A DNA stretch of 64,000 nucleotides from Paenibacillus cymbidii. GTDB taxonomy: Bacteria > Bacillota > Bacilli > Paenibacillales > NBRC-103111. Shown piece after piece: positions 32,537 to 40,836 of this stretch (within the stretch, counting starts at the first letter, position 1; each line of letters starts with the position of its first letter). The stretch covers positions 1 to 64,000 of the forward strand of contig NZ_SHLX01000018.1 of NCBI RefSeq assembly GCF_004764705.1. Reading direction: 5' to 3'. The translations under genes and the position numbers were made by a program. Under the pieces are notes generated by a model, which ran no database searches, was not told the origin of the DNA, and worked only from the letters and a program-made list of their open reading frames with translations.

Positions 32537-34617
32537 GAAACACACTCCTCAATCGTCTGCAGGCGCTGCCGCACATAATACACCGTCTTGATGCCTTTCA
32601 TCCAGGCGTAAATATACAGGCGGGCCAGCTGCTCCGTCGTCCATTGGTCGGTGACATACAGCGTCATCGAGATCCCCTGGTCGATATGCCGCTGTGCCGC
32701 GGCGTACAGATCGATCATGCGGTATTGATCGATCTCGTAAGCTTCCTTGTACAAGGCCATATTGTCGTTGCTCAGGAATGGCATCGGATAGATCGTCCGG
32801 CTGTCGGCGTAATCGCGAATTTCCACTTTCTCCGTGCAGGGCGAAACCGAAGCCGTACTGTTGCGGATGTACGAGATGCTTCCGGTCGGCGCAATCGCCA
32901 GGCGATACGCGTTGAACAACCCGTGCTCCATGACCTGCTCCTTCAGCTCGGCCCACATCTCCGGCGTGATGGACGGTACGTTCCCGAGCGCTGTCCGTAC
33001 AGCCTGCGGCAAGTCCGCAGCTGCTTTGTTCACGTACGAGTCAAAATAAACGCCCGTCGCATAATCGCTTTCCGCGAAGCCGTGGAACGTTTCCCCTCTC
33101 TCCCGCGCAATCCGCATGGACGCCAAGAGCGAATAATAATTGACCGCCTCCATGAACGCGTCGATAAAGGCAACCGACTCCTCCGAGCCGTACAGAATGC
33201 CTTGGGAAACGAGGTGTCCGTGAAGGTTCATCAGGCCGAGGCCGACGGAATGCATGCAGCGGTTCGCTTTCGTAACCGACGGCACGTTGCGGATATCGGT
33301 CATCAGCGAAACGTTCGTCAGCAGCCGCATCGCCGTATCGACCAGCTGCTCGAAATCGTTTACCCGCACGGCGTTGTGAATATCGATCGAACCCAGGTTG
33401 CAGGACACGTCCAGCCCGTATTCGTTTTCCGTCCCGAAGTCGTTGATGATGCTCGTTTCCTGCACTTGCAAAATTTCCGTACACAGGTTGGACATCTTCA
33501 CCCGGCCCAAATTGCGCAGCGGATGCTTCGCGTTCACGTGATCGTCGAACACCTCGAACGGATAGCCCGATTCGAACTGGGCTTTCTTCACTTCCGTATA
33601 CAATTTCCGCGCGTTGATCCGTTTGATTTTGCGAATATTCGGGTTGTCGAGCAGCTCGTAATACATGTCGCTGATACTGATTTCGGACATCCGCTTGCCG
33701 TATTCGTTGTAAATGTCGTACGGGCTGAACAGCACCATATCCTTGTCCCGCTTCATCAGCTCGAAGAAAATGTGCGGCACGATGATGCCGGTGGACAAGG
33801 TGGAGAGTCTGATTTTATCGTCAGCATTCGGCTTCTTGGCCGAAATGAAGTTTTCGATGTCGGCATGGAAAATGTTCAAATAAATAACGCCGGAGCCGTT
33901 GCGTTGACCCAATTGGTTCGAGTAGGAAAAAGAGTTCTCCAGCAGCTTTGCGACCGGCATCACGCCGCTGGCGCGATTGAGAATGCCTTTGATCGGGTCG
34001 CCGAGCGGTCTGAGATCGGTGACGTTGACCCCGACGCCGCCGCCCAGGCGGGACAGCTCCAAACAATAGCCGATATTCTCGGCAATGCTGCTCATCGAAT
34101 CGTCCATCGTCAGCTTGAAGCAGCTGACAAGCTCTCCGCGGGCTTTTTTGCCGCTGTTCAGGGCGGTTGGCGTCGCCGGCTGGTAAGCCGACATCATCGC
34201 TTCCACCGCGCTCTCCGCCAGCCGTTCGTCCCCTTGCGCCAAATACAACGCCGTAATGACGATGCGGTCCTCGTATTTCTCGAGAATTTCTTCGCCGTTC
34301 CGGCTTTTCATCGCATAGCTTTCATAAAATTTGCTTGCGCTCATGAAGGAAGGGAAGCGGAATTTATAGGCATACGCCTTTTCGTAGAGCCTTTCAATGA
34401 ACGAAATCTCGTACTTCTCCAGGAAGGCGGACTCATAGTAGCCTTCGTCTACCAGATAACGAATCTTCTCTTGCGTATCGATGAAATAACGCAGCTTGGC
34501 GTTGATGTGCTCCAGAAAATAACGCCGCGTCGCTTCCTTATCCTTGGCCAGATCCAGCTTTCCCGTACGGCTGTACTGGTTCAGCACTTCGTTGTTCAGC
34601 TTCAAATACGACTTCAC
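32524..34617 (-). CDS. nrdE: Class Ib ribonucleotide reductase large subunit
   Basis: A 697-aa catalytic subunit. Active-site cysteines are in 'RGELVSCFKL' and 'MSNLCTEILQVQE', and the C-terminal redox pair is in 'EECVSCSV' at the very end, which NrdH reduces. No N-terminal ATP-cone is present, as expected for class Ib. The preferred start is GTG 34617, eight bases after AAAGGAG and overlapping the nrdI stop (GTGA); an ATG at 34641 would lie inside nrdI without a better ribosome site. The two-cysteine tail and tyrosine pair region 'YIYAWMKGIKTVYYVRQRL' are intact. Confidence 0.95.
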   Translation of the reverse strand: MKSYLKLNNEVLNQYSRTGKLDLAKDKEATRRYFLEHINAKLRYFIDTQEKIRYLVDEGYYESAFLEKYEISFIERLYEKAYAYKFRFPSFMSASKFYESYAMKSRNGEEILEKYEDRIVITALYLAQGDERLAESAVEAMMSAYQPATPTALNSGKKARGELVSCFKLTMDDSMSSIAENIGYCLELSRLGGGVGVNVTDLRPLGDPIKGILNRASGVMPVAKLLENSFSYSNQLGQRNGSGVIYLNIFHADIENFISAKKPNADDKIRLSTLSTGIIVPHIFFELMKRDKDMVLFSPYDIYNEYGKRMSEISISDMYYELLDNPNIRKIKRINARKLYTEVKKAQFESGYPFEVFDDHVNAKHPLRNLGRVKMSNLCTEILQVQETSIINDFGTENEYGLDVSCNLGSIDIHNAVRVNDFEQLVDTAMRLLTNVSLMTDIRNVPSVTKANRCMHSVGLGLMNLHGHLVSQGILYGSEESVAFIDAFMEAVNYYSLLASMRIARERGETFHGFAESDYATGVYFDSYVNKAAADLPQAVRTALGNVPSITPEMWAELKEQVMEHGLFNAYRLAIAPTGSISYIRNSTASVSPCTEKVEIRDYADSRTIYPMPFLSNDNMALYKEAYEIDQYRMIDLYAAAQRHIDQGISMTLYVTDQWTTEQLARLYIYAWMKGIKTVYYVRQRLQTIEECVSCSV

Positions 34618-34985
34618 CCGACTAGCTCCTTTCGGAAACATTGCTCGTAATAGCTCCGGATCGCTTCGTAATCATCGGCGAAGCCCCTCATATCGATTTT
34701 GCGCACGAGCGGAATTTGCCATTGCCGCGCGATGGCGTCTCCAGCCGCCCCGAACAGCCGGTGGCCGAAATTGCTGTTGCCGCTCACGATCACGCCCCGG
34801 CAATACGTGCCGCTGCCCGCCATAAATGCCTTCACGCGAGGCGGAATTTCGCCCAAATTGTCCGTATAGGTAAACAACAGGAACGGTTCCCCGATCGTGC
34901 GGCCTTCTTCGATTTCGACTGCCGGAAGCTGCAGCCGCGAAATGATAAATCGAACATTGCCGGTTCGACTCGCGTAAGCGATCAT
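34614..34985 (-). CDS. nrdI: Flavodoxin-like NrdI
   Basis: A 123-aa FMN protein. The phosphate-binding loop is 'ASRTGNVRFI' (about 5-14), and the flavin-contacting loops are in 'LLFTYTDNLGEIPPRVKAF' and 'GVIVSGNSNFGHRLFG'. NrdI supplies the oxidant that assembles the dimanganese-tyrosyl radical of NrdF. It is second in the nrdHIEF operon; its ATG overlaps the nrdH stop and its stop overlaps the nrdE start. Confidence 0.93.
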   Translation of the reverse strand: MIAYASRTGNVRFIISRLQLPAVEIEEGRTIGEPFLLFTYTDNLGEIPPRVKAFMAGSGTYCRGVIVSGNSNFGHRLFGAAGDAIARQWQIPLVRKIDMRGFADDYEAIRSYYEQCFRKELVG

Positions 34986-35206
34986 ACGGTTAGCTGCTCC
35001 ACTCGCTTCATCATCTCGTTCGGATCGTGGATGAACTCGCCGTCCGCTTCCATGACCGGCAAGCTGAGCATGCCAACCTCGATCAGCCTTTCGCGGGCTG
35101 CCTCGTCGTGATCGATATTGATAATTTCAATCGCCAGATCGGTTCGCGCGATCTCGGATTTGATCCACATGCACTTGGGGCATACCGTTTTTGTATACAG
35201 TTTCAT
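34982..35206 (-). CDS. nrdH: Glutaredoxin-like NrdH redoxin
   Basis: A 74-aa thioredoxin-fold reductant with active site CPKC (C9, C12) in 'LYTKTVCPKCMWIK' and the conserved 'LSLPVME' cis-proline loop. It donates electrons to NrdE. The ATG at 35206 lies eight bases after GAGGAG; an ATG five codons upstream overlaps that site and is rejected. First gene of the riboswitch-controlled operon. Confidence 0.92.
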   Translation of the reverse strand: MKLYTKTVCPKCMWIKSEIARTDLAIEIINIDHDEAARERLIEVGMLSLPVMEADGEFIHDPNEMMKRVEQLTV

Positions 35207-35241
35207 AATGATTCTCCTCATGTGTTAGTCTTGGGCATACG

Positions 35242-35266
35242 AAAAAACGCCCTCATCCCAAGGGCG
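35242..35266 (-). terminator. Riboswitch-linked intrinsic terminator before nrdH
   Basis: On the minus strand CGCCCTTGGGATGAGGGCG is followed by TTTTTT (A-run 35242-35248 on the plus strand). It lies between the cobalamin aptamer and nrdH, the place of an expression platform. CTTGGG inside the stem can also pair with CCCAAG (35230-35235) just downstream. Confidence 0.7.
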
Positions 35267-35341
35267 CTGCTGCAAAACGACATGCACCATCCGACCCCGG
35301 CAGGCAACTGTTTCTTAACCAAGAAACGCTGCTGCAAAACG
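35265..35341 (-). repeat. 15-base direct repeat in the nrd leader
   Basis: CGCTGCTGCAAAACG occurs at 35265-35279 and again at 35327-35341. Between them, GTTTCTT-AACC-AAGAAAC (35310-35327) is a perfect small hairpin. Both lie between the aptamer and the terminator and may take part in the switch. Confidence 0.5.
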
Positions 35342-35402
35342 GGCTCCGTACGATATCGTTTCATTTCCCAGTCCCCGGAGAAATGGTTCGTCGCTTCGCT
35401 TA

Positions 35403-35545
35403 GGCAGGTCTCCTGGCTTCGCTTCCTCCTCGCGTTCCCTTCCCATGCATCGGCACAGTGGATGTGAACGTTCGTCAGCGATACAGTTGCGGGGACAGCG
35501 CTAGATTATCACTAGCTTCCCTATTAAACTGCCGTGCAGTACCTT
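35403..35545 (-). ncRNA. Cobalamin (B12) riboswitch upstream of nrdHIEF
   Basis: Read on the minus strand, the segment has the cobalamin aptamer order: 'GGGAAGC' (35518-35524), 'CTGTCCCCGCAACTGTA' (about 35480-35500), the 'CACTG' and 'GGGAAGG' blocks, and the highly conserved closing B12 box 'GAAGCCAGGAGACCTGCC' (35403-35420). In established examples B12 binding lowers expression of the downstream genes. Here the regulated unit is a B12-independent reductase, so a B12-dependent class II enzyme elsewhere in the genome is expected. Confidence 0.92.
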
Positions 35546-35572
35546 GCGAAACGAATTGTGAAGTTATTGAAA

Positions 35573-35601
35573 ATTATAGCACACGTCCAAATCGATCACA
35601 A
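35573..35601 (-). promoter_or_regulatory. Sigma-A promoter of the nrdHIEF operon
   Basis: On the minus strand TTGTGA (35596-35601) is followed 17 bases later by TATAAT (35573-35578). The predicted start, near 35566, puts the whole cobalamin aptamer in the leader RNA. Confidence 0.75.
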
Positions 35602-35642
35602 GATGTAGTATGCCTATGAAAAATTTTCACGATATATTGATT
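35596..35642 (-). promoter_or_regulatory. Two NrdR-like boxes overlapping the nrd promoter
   Basis: TCACAAGATGTAGTAT (35596-35611) and TCACGATATATTGATT (35627-35642) each match the 16-base NrdR box (ACACTATATATAGTGT) at 11 positions. Their starts are 31 bp apart, the three-turn spacing typical of NrdR sites. The first covers the -35 hexamer. Confidence 0.6.
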
Positions 35643-35818
35643 CGAAAGGCTCTTTTTTTCAGAAAGAACGTTCAAACGGGTTTATTCTATCACGATTCCG
35701 ATCCAGGTTCCATGCGTCTATTGGCGGAAAATGTGTCGCCGCGATGAACACAATCACGGCTTTCAATGATACGATAAGCAAGAGAATTCGAGGGGCCAAC
35801 GACGGGAGGTTGTTGACT

Positions 35819-36721
35819 GTGACTGCCGCTAGTTCCGCATTTCTGGAGTTTCATACGGCCGCCGACGTGACGGTGAAGGCCGGACAACGTCTCGGCGTTC
35901 GCCGGCTCAAGGACTACGAGTTGGTCTATTTTCCGAAGAGCACCGATACGGAGTATACGCTGGAGGAAGAGACGCATTCCCTGCAGCAGCCTTGCGTGCT
36001 GCTCACCCGCCCCTTCGAGCCGCATGCTTACCGCTTCGACCCGCTGCAGCCGACTCGTCATCTTTTCCTTCATTTCGACTTTGCCGAATGGCTGTTCGAA
36101 CGACGATACCCCGCGCTTGCTTCCGGCACCCCGCTCGTCCGGCTGCAAGAGCATTCGCTCGTCCCGGTGCTGATGAAGCAGCTGCTGTTTTTGTGCCATA
36201 AGCGGCCGGCGCGCTGGCACTCCTTCGCCGAAACGATCGTGCTCACCGTGCTGGAAGAGATGGAAGCCGCTCTATCCGCCACTGGAAACGACGGCGCCGC
36301 GGTCCAGATGCCCGGACAGATCGCCGAGGCGCTGCAATACATCGAACGCCATGCGGACGGTCCGATCGACGTCGAAGCGCTCGCCCGAACGTCGGGCTGG
36401 TCGCACGAACATTTCAGCCGCACGTTTCAACGTCATGTCGGCCATTCGCCGAAAGCGTGGATCTCGAAGCGCCGCATCGATCTTGCCGCCCAGCACCTGC
36501 TGCAGCGCACGGACAGCGTCAAGCAGATCGCCCATCGCCTCGGGTTTGCCGACGAGTACTACTTTCACCGGCTGTTCCGGCGGGTCATGGGGATGACCGC
36601 GGCCATGTACCGGAGCAAGTTCACCGACATCCGCATGCGCGAGCTGGCTCCTCCTGGGGAGTGGGAGCTGTTTTACCCGCTCAATCATTACGTCGTGTTT
36701 CACGATCTGCCGCCCGAATGA
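35819..36721 (+). CDS. AraC-family regulator with cupin-like sensor
   Basis: A 300-aa protein. The N-terminal half (about 20-130) is a beta-rich AraC-binding domain ('TRHLFLHFDFAEWLFERR'). The C-terminal two helix-turn-helix motifs lie at about 195-285: 'DVEALARTSGWSHEHFSRTF' and 'IAHRLGFADEYYFHRLFRRV'. GGGAGG is nine bases before GTG 35819; an ATG at 35744 has no ribosome site. It lies 108 bp before a PhyH-type dioxygenase gene, its likeliest target, as is usual for AraC-PhyH neighbours in Paenibacillus. Confidence 0.85.
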   Translation: MTAASSAFLEFHTAADVTVKAGQRLGVRRLKDYELVYFPKSTDTEYTLEEETHSLQQPCVLLTRPFEPHAYRFDPLQPTRHLFLHFDFAEWLFERRYPALASGTPLVRLQEHSLVPVLMKQLLFLCHKRPARWHSFAETIVLTVLEEMEAALSATGNDGAAVQMPGQIAEALQYIERHADGPIDVEALARTSGWSHEHFSRTFQRHVGHSPKAWISKRRIDLAAQHLLQRTDSVKQIAHRLGFADEYYFHRLFRRVMGMTAAMYRSKFTDIRMRELAPPGEWELFYPLNHYVVFHDLPPE

Positions 36722-36829
36722 AGATCAAATTCGTCCATCTTTTTTCCGATTGCGTACATTGTACCAGCTGGTTCGTTGCTGCACAATGGAGCTATATATG
36801 GCAAGCGATCGTGAAGGAGTGGGGATACG

Positions 36830-37795
36830 ATGGAAGCATCAACACAGGACAAGGTAGAGCGTTACTCCGTTAGCATTGACGAATATGTTTCGTATCGCCG
36901 GGACGGGTTTCTAATCGCCAGAGGGCTGCTCTCTGCGGACGACACGAACCGCCTTCGGGCATGGACCGACGGGATTTATACCGGGGCCGACAAGAGCCTC
37001 GATCATTTGCATGCCGATCATTCGTGGCAGGGCGAGAAGAAGCCGGAGCGGCTCTCTTCCGCGCGGCTGCACCAGCCGCATTTCGAGAATGCGACGGCCG
37101 AGTGGGGGCTGCTGCACCCGCGGCTGCTCGACGTGCTGGAAGCGCTGATCGGCCCGGACGTGCTGGCGCTGCAGTCGATGATGTTCTTCAACCCGCCGGG
37201 CAAAGGCGGCCAAGGCTGGCACCAGGACTCGTTCTACATCCAGACCCAGCCCGATTCGCTGATCGGCGCCTGGATTGCGCTAGATCGGGCCGATGAAGAG
37301 AACGGCTGCCTCTGGGTGGCGCCGGGCTCGCATCATGAGCCGGTTTACCCGCCCCATTCGCGCGGCCATTTCGTCCATGCGACCGAAACGGTCATCGACG
37401 GGCTGTTTACGGTCGAGAATGCGAGCCATATGAACGACGAAATCAACAATTTGTCGCCGGTTGCGGCCAAATACGGACCTGCCGTCCCTGTCGTGCTTGA
37501 GCCCGGCGACGTGCTGTTCTTCCACTCGCATCTGCTGCACCGCTCGTATGCCAACCGCACCGCGGACCGGTACCGCCGCTCCTATGTTACCCATTACTGC
37601 AACGCTCGCTCCTGGGTGCCTTGGGGCGGCACGAACGAGCGGCAAGTGCTCGCGCGCGGCCGCACGCACCTGCCCTTCTCCTTGCCGAAATTCGGCACGC
37701 CGGTGATCCTCTCCCCGGCCAAAGAATCCGGCGAAGACGGCGGCGCCATGATGGTCGCCATGCCCCAAGGCGATATGGGCAAGATGGAGATGTAA
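36830..37795 (+). CDS. Phytanoyl-CoA dioxygenase (PhyH) family protein
   Basis: A 321-aa non-heme iron, 2-oxoglutarate-dependent oxygenase. The facial triad is visible as 'GWHQDSFYIQ' (His and Asp, about 125-134) and the distal histidine in 'VLFFHSHLLHRS' (about 226-237). The 2-oxoglutarate arginine is in 'RYRRSYVTHY'. GAAGGAG precedes the ATG. Bacterial members hydroxylate varied small molecules, and ectoine hydroxylase is a relative, but key ectoine-binding context is absent. Probably regulated by the AraC protein just upstream. Confidence 0.88.
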   Translation: MEASTQDKVERYSVSIDEYVSYRRDGFLIARGLLSADDTNRLRAWTDGIYTGADKSLDHLHADHSWQGEKKPERLSSARLHQPHFENATAEWGLLHPRLLDVLEALIGPDVLALQSMMFFNPPGKGGQGWHQDSFYIQTQPDSLIGAWIALDRADEENGCLWVAPGSHHEPVYPPHSRGHFVHATETVIDGLFTVENASHMNDEINNLSPVAAKYGPAVPVVLEPGDVLFFHSHLLHRSYANRTADRYRRSYVTHYCNARSWVPWGGTNERQVLARGRTHLPFSLPKFGTPVILSPAKESGEDGGAMMVAMPQGDMGKMEM

Positions 37796-37801
37796 CGCGC
37801 A

Positions 37802-37832
37802 ACGCCCCGCTCATGCTGACATGACGGGGCGT
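37802..37832 (+). terminator. Terminator after the PhyH gene
   Basis: ACGCCCCG (37802-37809) pairs with CGGGGCGT (37825-37832), with CATG/CATG pairing inside. GGTTTTGTTCTT follows. Confidence 0.8.
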
Positions 37833-37847
37833 GGTTTTGTTCTTGAT

Positions 37848-37958
37848 TCAATTGGAGAATCTGCGTGCAAGATACCAGCCATCGATCAAGCCTTGTTTAT
37901 ACATTATCTCGATCGATAATACCAATTGGGCGAGTTCCTTCTCCTCATACTCCAAGCA
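37848..37958 (-). pseudogene. Possible fragment of a small protein gene on the minus strand
   Basis: On the minus strand an open stretch ends at TGA 37848-37850 and encodes 'LEYEEKELAQLVLSIEIMYK' followed by 'QGLIDGWYLARRFSN'. This composition looks protein-like, but there is no ATG or GTG with a ribosome site; the only plausible start is a TTG at 37955. It may be the 3' remnant of a gene or chance. It overlaps the promoter of the ribbon-helix-helix gene. Confidence 0.25.
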
Positions 37959-37959
37959 T

Positions 37960-37982
37960 AGTGATATACTATTGACATCACT
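37960..37982. promoter_or_regulatory. Inverted repeat over the -10 of the ribbon-helix-helix gene
   Basis: AGTGAT (37960-37965) and ATCACT (37977-37982) flank TATACT (37965-37970), a likely -10, 30 bp before the ribosome site. An autoregulatory operator for the Arc-like product is likely. Confidence 0.5.
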
Positions 37983-37999
37983 TTGAAGGAGTTCAGCTT

Positions 38000-38176
38000 A
38001 TGGCGACCAATAAACGGGTCTTTACCTTACGTCTCGAAGAGTCCAATTTTGATAAAATCAAATTCATTGCCGATAAAAATAAACGTTCCATCGCCATGCA
38101 AATCGAATATTTGATTGAGCAGCATATTGAAGAATTCGAGAAGACCCACGGAGTCATCCGAACCGATAACCGTTGA
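38000..38176 (+). CDS. Arc-like ribbon-helix-helix DNA-binding protein (58 aa)
   Basis: A 58-aa protein behind GAAGGAG. The pattern is ribbon-helix-helix: the DNA-contacting strand 'KRVFTLRLEE' (about 5-14), helix A 'NFDKIKFIADKN', the turn 'KRSI', then helix B 'AMQIEYLIEQHIEEFEK'. Such dimers often repress their own promoter, and a palindrome sits over the -10. No toxin gene follows on this strand; the next gene is a convergent acetyltransferase. The coding region is AT-richer than its surroundings. Confidence 0.75.
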   Translation: MATNKRVFTLRLEESNFDKIKFIADKNKRSIAMQIEYLIEQHIEEFEKTHGVIRTDNR

Positions 38177-38248
38177 GCAACCCACTCCACTATGCAAGCG
38201 CATTTCGTGGCTGCCCGAATAACGACAACCCCTTCTTTCCCGGAGAAC

Positions 38249-38671
38249 CTATTTTTCGAGCAAGCTAAACATCCCTGTCATATGCGGGGAATGATTCCTG
38301 AAACCAAACTTCTCGTAAAAAGCTTTCCCCTCCGATGCAAACAGTCCGACAAAGGCAACCCCACCACCAGAACAGCGCTTCTCGATATAAGCCAGCAAAT
38401 AGTTCAGGATTTCTTTTCCGATTCCTAGACCTTGATAAGAAGGGAGTACAGCTACATCCTGGAAATAAAAATACATCCAATCGTCGCCGACAATACGTCC
38501 CATTCCTACCGGTTCATCATTAACGGTGACGACAACCCCATAAAGAGAGTTGTCCAGTGAGCCCTTCGACCTCCCTGTATCGATACTGCCCCATCCGACA
38601 GACTCCCATAGATATTGATGTTCCGCCACAGATGGAGTGCGTTCAAGGATCTTATAATTTACGGATGTCAC
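38249..38671 (-). CDS. GNAT-family N-acetyltransferase
   Basis: A 140-aa acetyltransferase. The acetyl-CoA loop is 'YQGLGIGKEILNYLL' (about 80-94) after the strand 'MYFYFQDVAVLP', and the C-terminal part has 'FVGLFASEGKAFYEKFGF'. It resembles the small YvbK/YjcF-like GNATs of Bacillota; the substrate is unknown. It belongs to the AT-richer island and is convergent with the ribbon-helix-helix gene. Confidence 0.87.
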   Translation of the reverse strand: MTSVNYKILERTPSVAEHQYLWESVGWGSIDTGRSKGSLDNSLYGVVVTVNDEPVGMGRIVGDDWMYFYFQDVAVLPSYQGLGIGKEILNYLLAYIEKRCSGGGVAFVGLFASEGKAFYEKFGFRNHSPHMTGMFSLLEK

Positions 38672-39329
38672 GTTACCACCTGCTTACTTATAGAATGGAC
38701 GGATCGCCGAAGTTACAGCCTGCCTCAGTGATGAGCTTCTATACCGGGCGTGCCTCGGCAGCTCAAACGGATCGCAGGCACGCAACCTCGGCGGAACAAC
38801 AAGGGACTGGCGTAATAAGCCATCTTTAGAGGCTGTCGATTAACTGTGGATCGATTGGCGAGAACGGATGGATGCAGAGAGCAGAGATTATAGATGATTT
38901 TTCGCATATAATTTCGAAAATGAGGCTAAAATCGCAAGTTATGTATGAAATTTCGCATATAATCGCTGGAATTGGCCGTATCACCCTTCGTTATATATGA
39001 TTTTTCGCATATAATCTGTAAGACTCTTCACCGACAACGATCCTTCTTGATCCTTTTTTGCGAATTGACATATACTCAACTCCAAATCTGATGGAGATAC
39101 TTAATTTACAATATATTGTATCTATAACGCAAAATCGAGGGTAGTAATTGATTATAACGATACTGCCGTAAACAGTACGTAGAAATCCGATAAACAAAAA
39201 AAGCCCGCAGTTTACACGGACTTGGTTCGGCCTATGTTCTTGTTTGATCATAGGCCTAATGATACTTAACTGTGAAGGAATCTTCTCAAAAAACTTATCT
39301 CTTTATCTTTATGTCAAATACAAATAGTG
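38672..39329. repeat. Non-coding stretch with three TATATG...CATATA hairpin repeats
   Basis: No gene is supported here. Near-identical units built on TGATTTTTCGCATATAAT lie at 38889-38912, 38941-38963 and 38992-39015, about 52 bp apart. The last copy forms the perfect palindrome TATATG-ATTTTTCG-CATATA. The units sit in AT-rich DNA between the GNAT gene and the decayed phosphotransferase gene. A terminator and another hairpin (GGCCTATG/CATAGGCC, 39229-39256) follow. Confidence 0.6.
39195..39222 (-). terminator. Terminator of the phosphotransferase remnant
   Basis: On the minus strand AGTCCG-TGTAAACTG-CGGGCT is followed by TTTTTTTG. Confidence 0.6.
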
Positions 39330-40428
39330 TTAAATGGAATCGAGAACCCGCATTCCATTGATCAGGAAGTATTTGATTACAATAACTCGTAGAGAAATAA
39401 TTTCCTGTATGAGCAATCCCCATCTCTTTGACAGTTCTTCGTATTTTTCTTTATCCGAAGAGATTTCTAGAATCCATTTTAATAAAGGTAATCCCCACGC
39501 AAGAAAAGTAGTAATCACATAGGCTACAAAAACGGAATCTTTATCTCCTTCCCAATCAGACTCCTGTAAACCACGCAGATATCCTGCTATAACTACCTGT
39601 TCAAATTGTTCCAGATCGCTTACACGTATTTGATTTGGGCTTAAAATCGAATCGGGGATCAGATTTCCAATGTCTTCACCAGGAACCCCCCATCCTACAC
39701 TGGACCAATCAATGATGATCGTTTGTTCCTGTCCGCTTGGACCTGAGCGTGCAAAAAGGTTTGGTGGCCATATATCAAAATGACAAACCGTTTTGGACAT
39801 TCCATCTAAGAGTCTCAATAGTTTTTCGCGATTTTTCCAAATTAATCGCGCCGAGTCTTTAATTTGTGTCGGTACCGTCTCAAGAACCAAATCCACCTTC
39901 CAGACGTTTTCATCAAAAATAATGGGCATTCCATCGGTATTTTCCAATACTTTTGATCTTAACCATTCTTGAGTAAACCATGGTTCTGAATGATTCCTTT
40001 TTTCTTTAATCATTCTTCCTTGGAAGGAACCATGATAGTGGCCAATCCGGACCTGCAATATCGCTCAGATCCTCCAGCCATATCCAAATAGTGTCGCTAT
40101 CTTTTTCTACAGCATCAAAACATTTCGGAACAACCAAATCAAAATGATTATTAAAAAAGCTGTCTATTATAGTATTAGAAGTATAGAAAAGGTATTCTCT
40201 TCTCCAGTAGTTCCAACTTGCAGGATTTTCAAATCCTGGGTTCATTACAGTATACTGATATCAATCACTGTACGAATTATCTTTAATATAGTTGGCACTA
40301 ATTACACTATATGTAAGTTTGTAATAAGACCAGTCGGAAAGCGACAATTTGTCGTTACAAAGCATTTGGCGGACAATTGATTTCAAATGGAACGTAGAAA
40401 TTTCGAAAGGTTGGGTTAAATCAGACAT
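39330..40428 (-). pseudogene. Aminoglycoside phosphotransferase-like gene with stop and frameshift
   Basis: The message begins at ATG 40428 behind AAGGAGG ('MSDLTQPFEISTF'). It hits an in-frame TGA at 40261-40263, continues with 'NPASWNYWRREYLFY' and 'IWIWLEDLSDIAGPDWP', then shifts frame near 40040-40060 into 'IGHYHGSFQGRMI'. The kinase centre follows: 'VCHFDIWPPNLFAR' (catalytic H-x-D...N) and 'IIIDWSSVGWG' (metal-binding D). The C-terminus is intact to 39330. Family members phosphorylate antibiotics or other small hydroxyls, but this copy has two disabling changes. Base composition is clearly AT-richer than neighbours, suggesting acquisition by transfer. Confidence 0.8.
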
Positions 40429-40764
40429 GAGAGTGGATTCCTCCTTTTTAATCGGAGGGAGCTGCATCAACAGGGGTAAGGGAGATAATCGATTCCTTTT
40501 ATACCACGCATTAGACACGCATCCCTTGTAAAGGTCCAAATAAGCAGACTGATCCTGTAAATAAATTGACAGGAAATCAGTCTTGCGCATTGAAAGAACC
40601 ATTACAGGGTTGTTGGCATATCTAGATACTCCTTTCAATTATCTCCTATCTATATTTTATTAAGGAAGGAACACTCAGTCAAATTTAATTGGAAATCGCG
40701 AGGCCTGTGAGGGAGAGCCTCACACCTCCACGACCGCTCCCTTCCGCTCCGGAACTGGCCGACA
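40429..40764. other. AT-rich non-coding region
   Basis: The gap between the phosphotransferase remnant and the GH10 gene terminator. An open stretch upstream of 40428 in the same frame (to 40638) has no homology I recognise and no ribosome site, so it is treated as leader or junk. Composition changes back to GC-rich near 40700. Confidence 0.4.
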
Positions 40765-40812
40765 AAAGAACCTTCAACCCCACGGTTATCGTGGTTTTGA
40801 AGGTTCTTTTGT
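40765..40812. terminator. Strong terminator downstream of the GH10 gene
   Basis: AGAACCTTCAACCCCAC pairs with GTGGTTTTGAAGGTTCT around GGTTATC. T and A tracts lie on both sides, so it can act in both directions. Confidence 0.85.
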
Positions 40813-40836
40813 TCCTGTTCGAGACCGTCTCGCTGC

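Noticed and set aside
31571-35206. Phage-encoded origin for the nrdHIEF genes next to the tail module
   Set aside because: The operon is convergent with the tail block, has its own riboswitch and promoter, and complete host-type genes; adjacency alone does not support phage origin.
38889-39015. Three regularly spaced repeats resembling a mini CRISPR array
   Set aside because: Repeats are short, AT-rich and imperfect, spacers are not unique-length, and no cas gene is nearby; they look like intergenic hairpin repeats.
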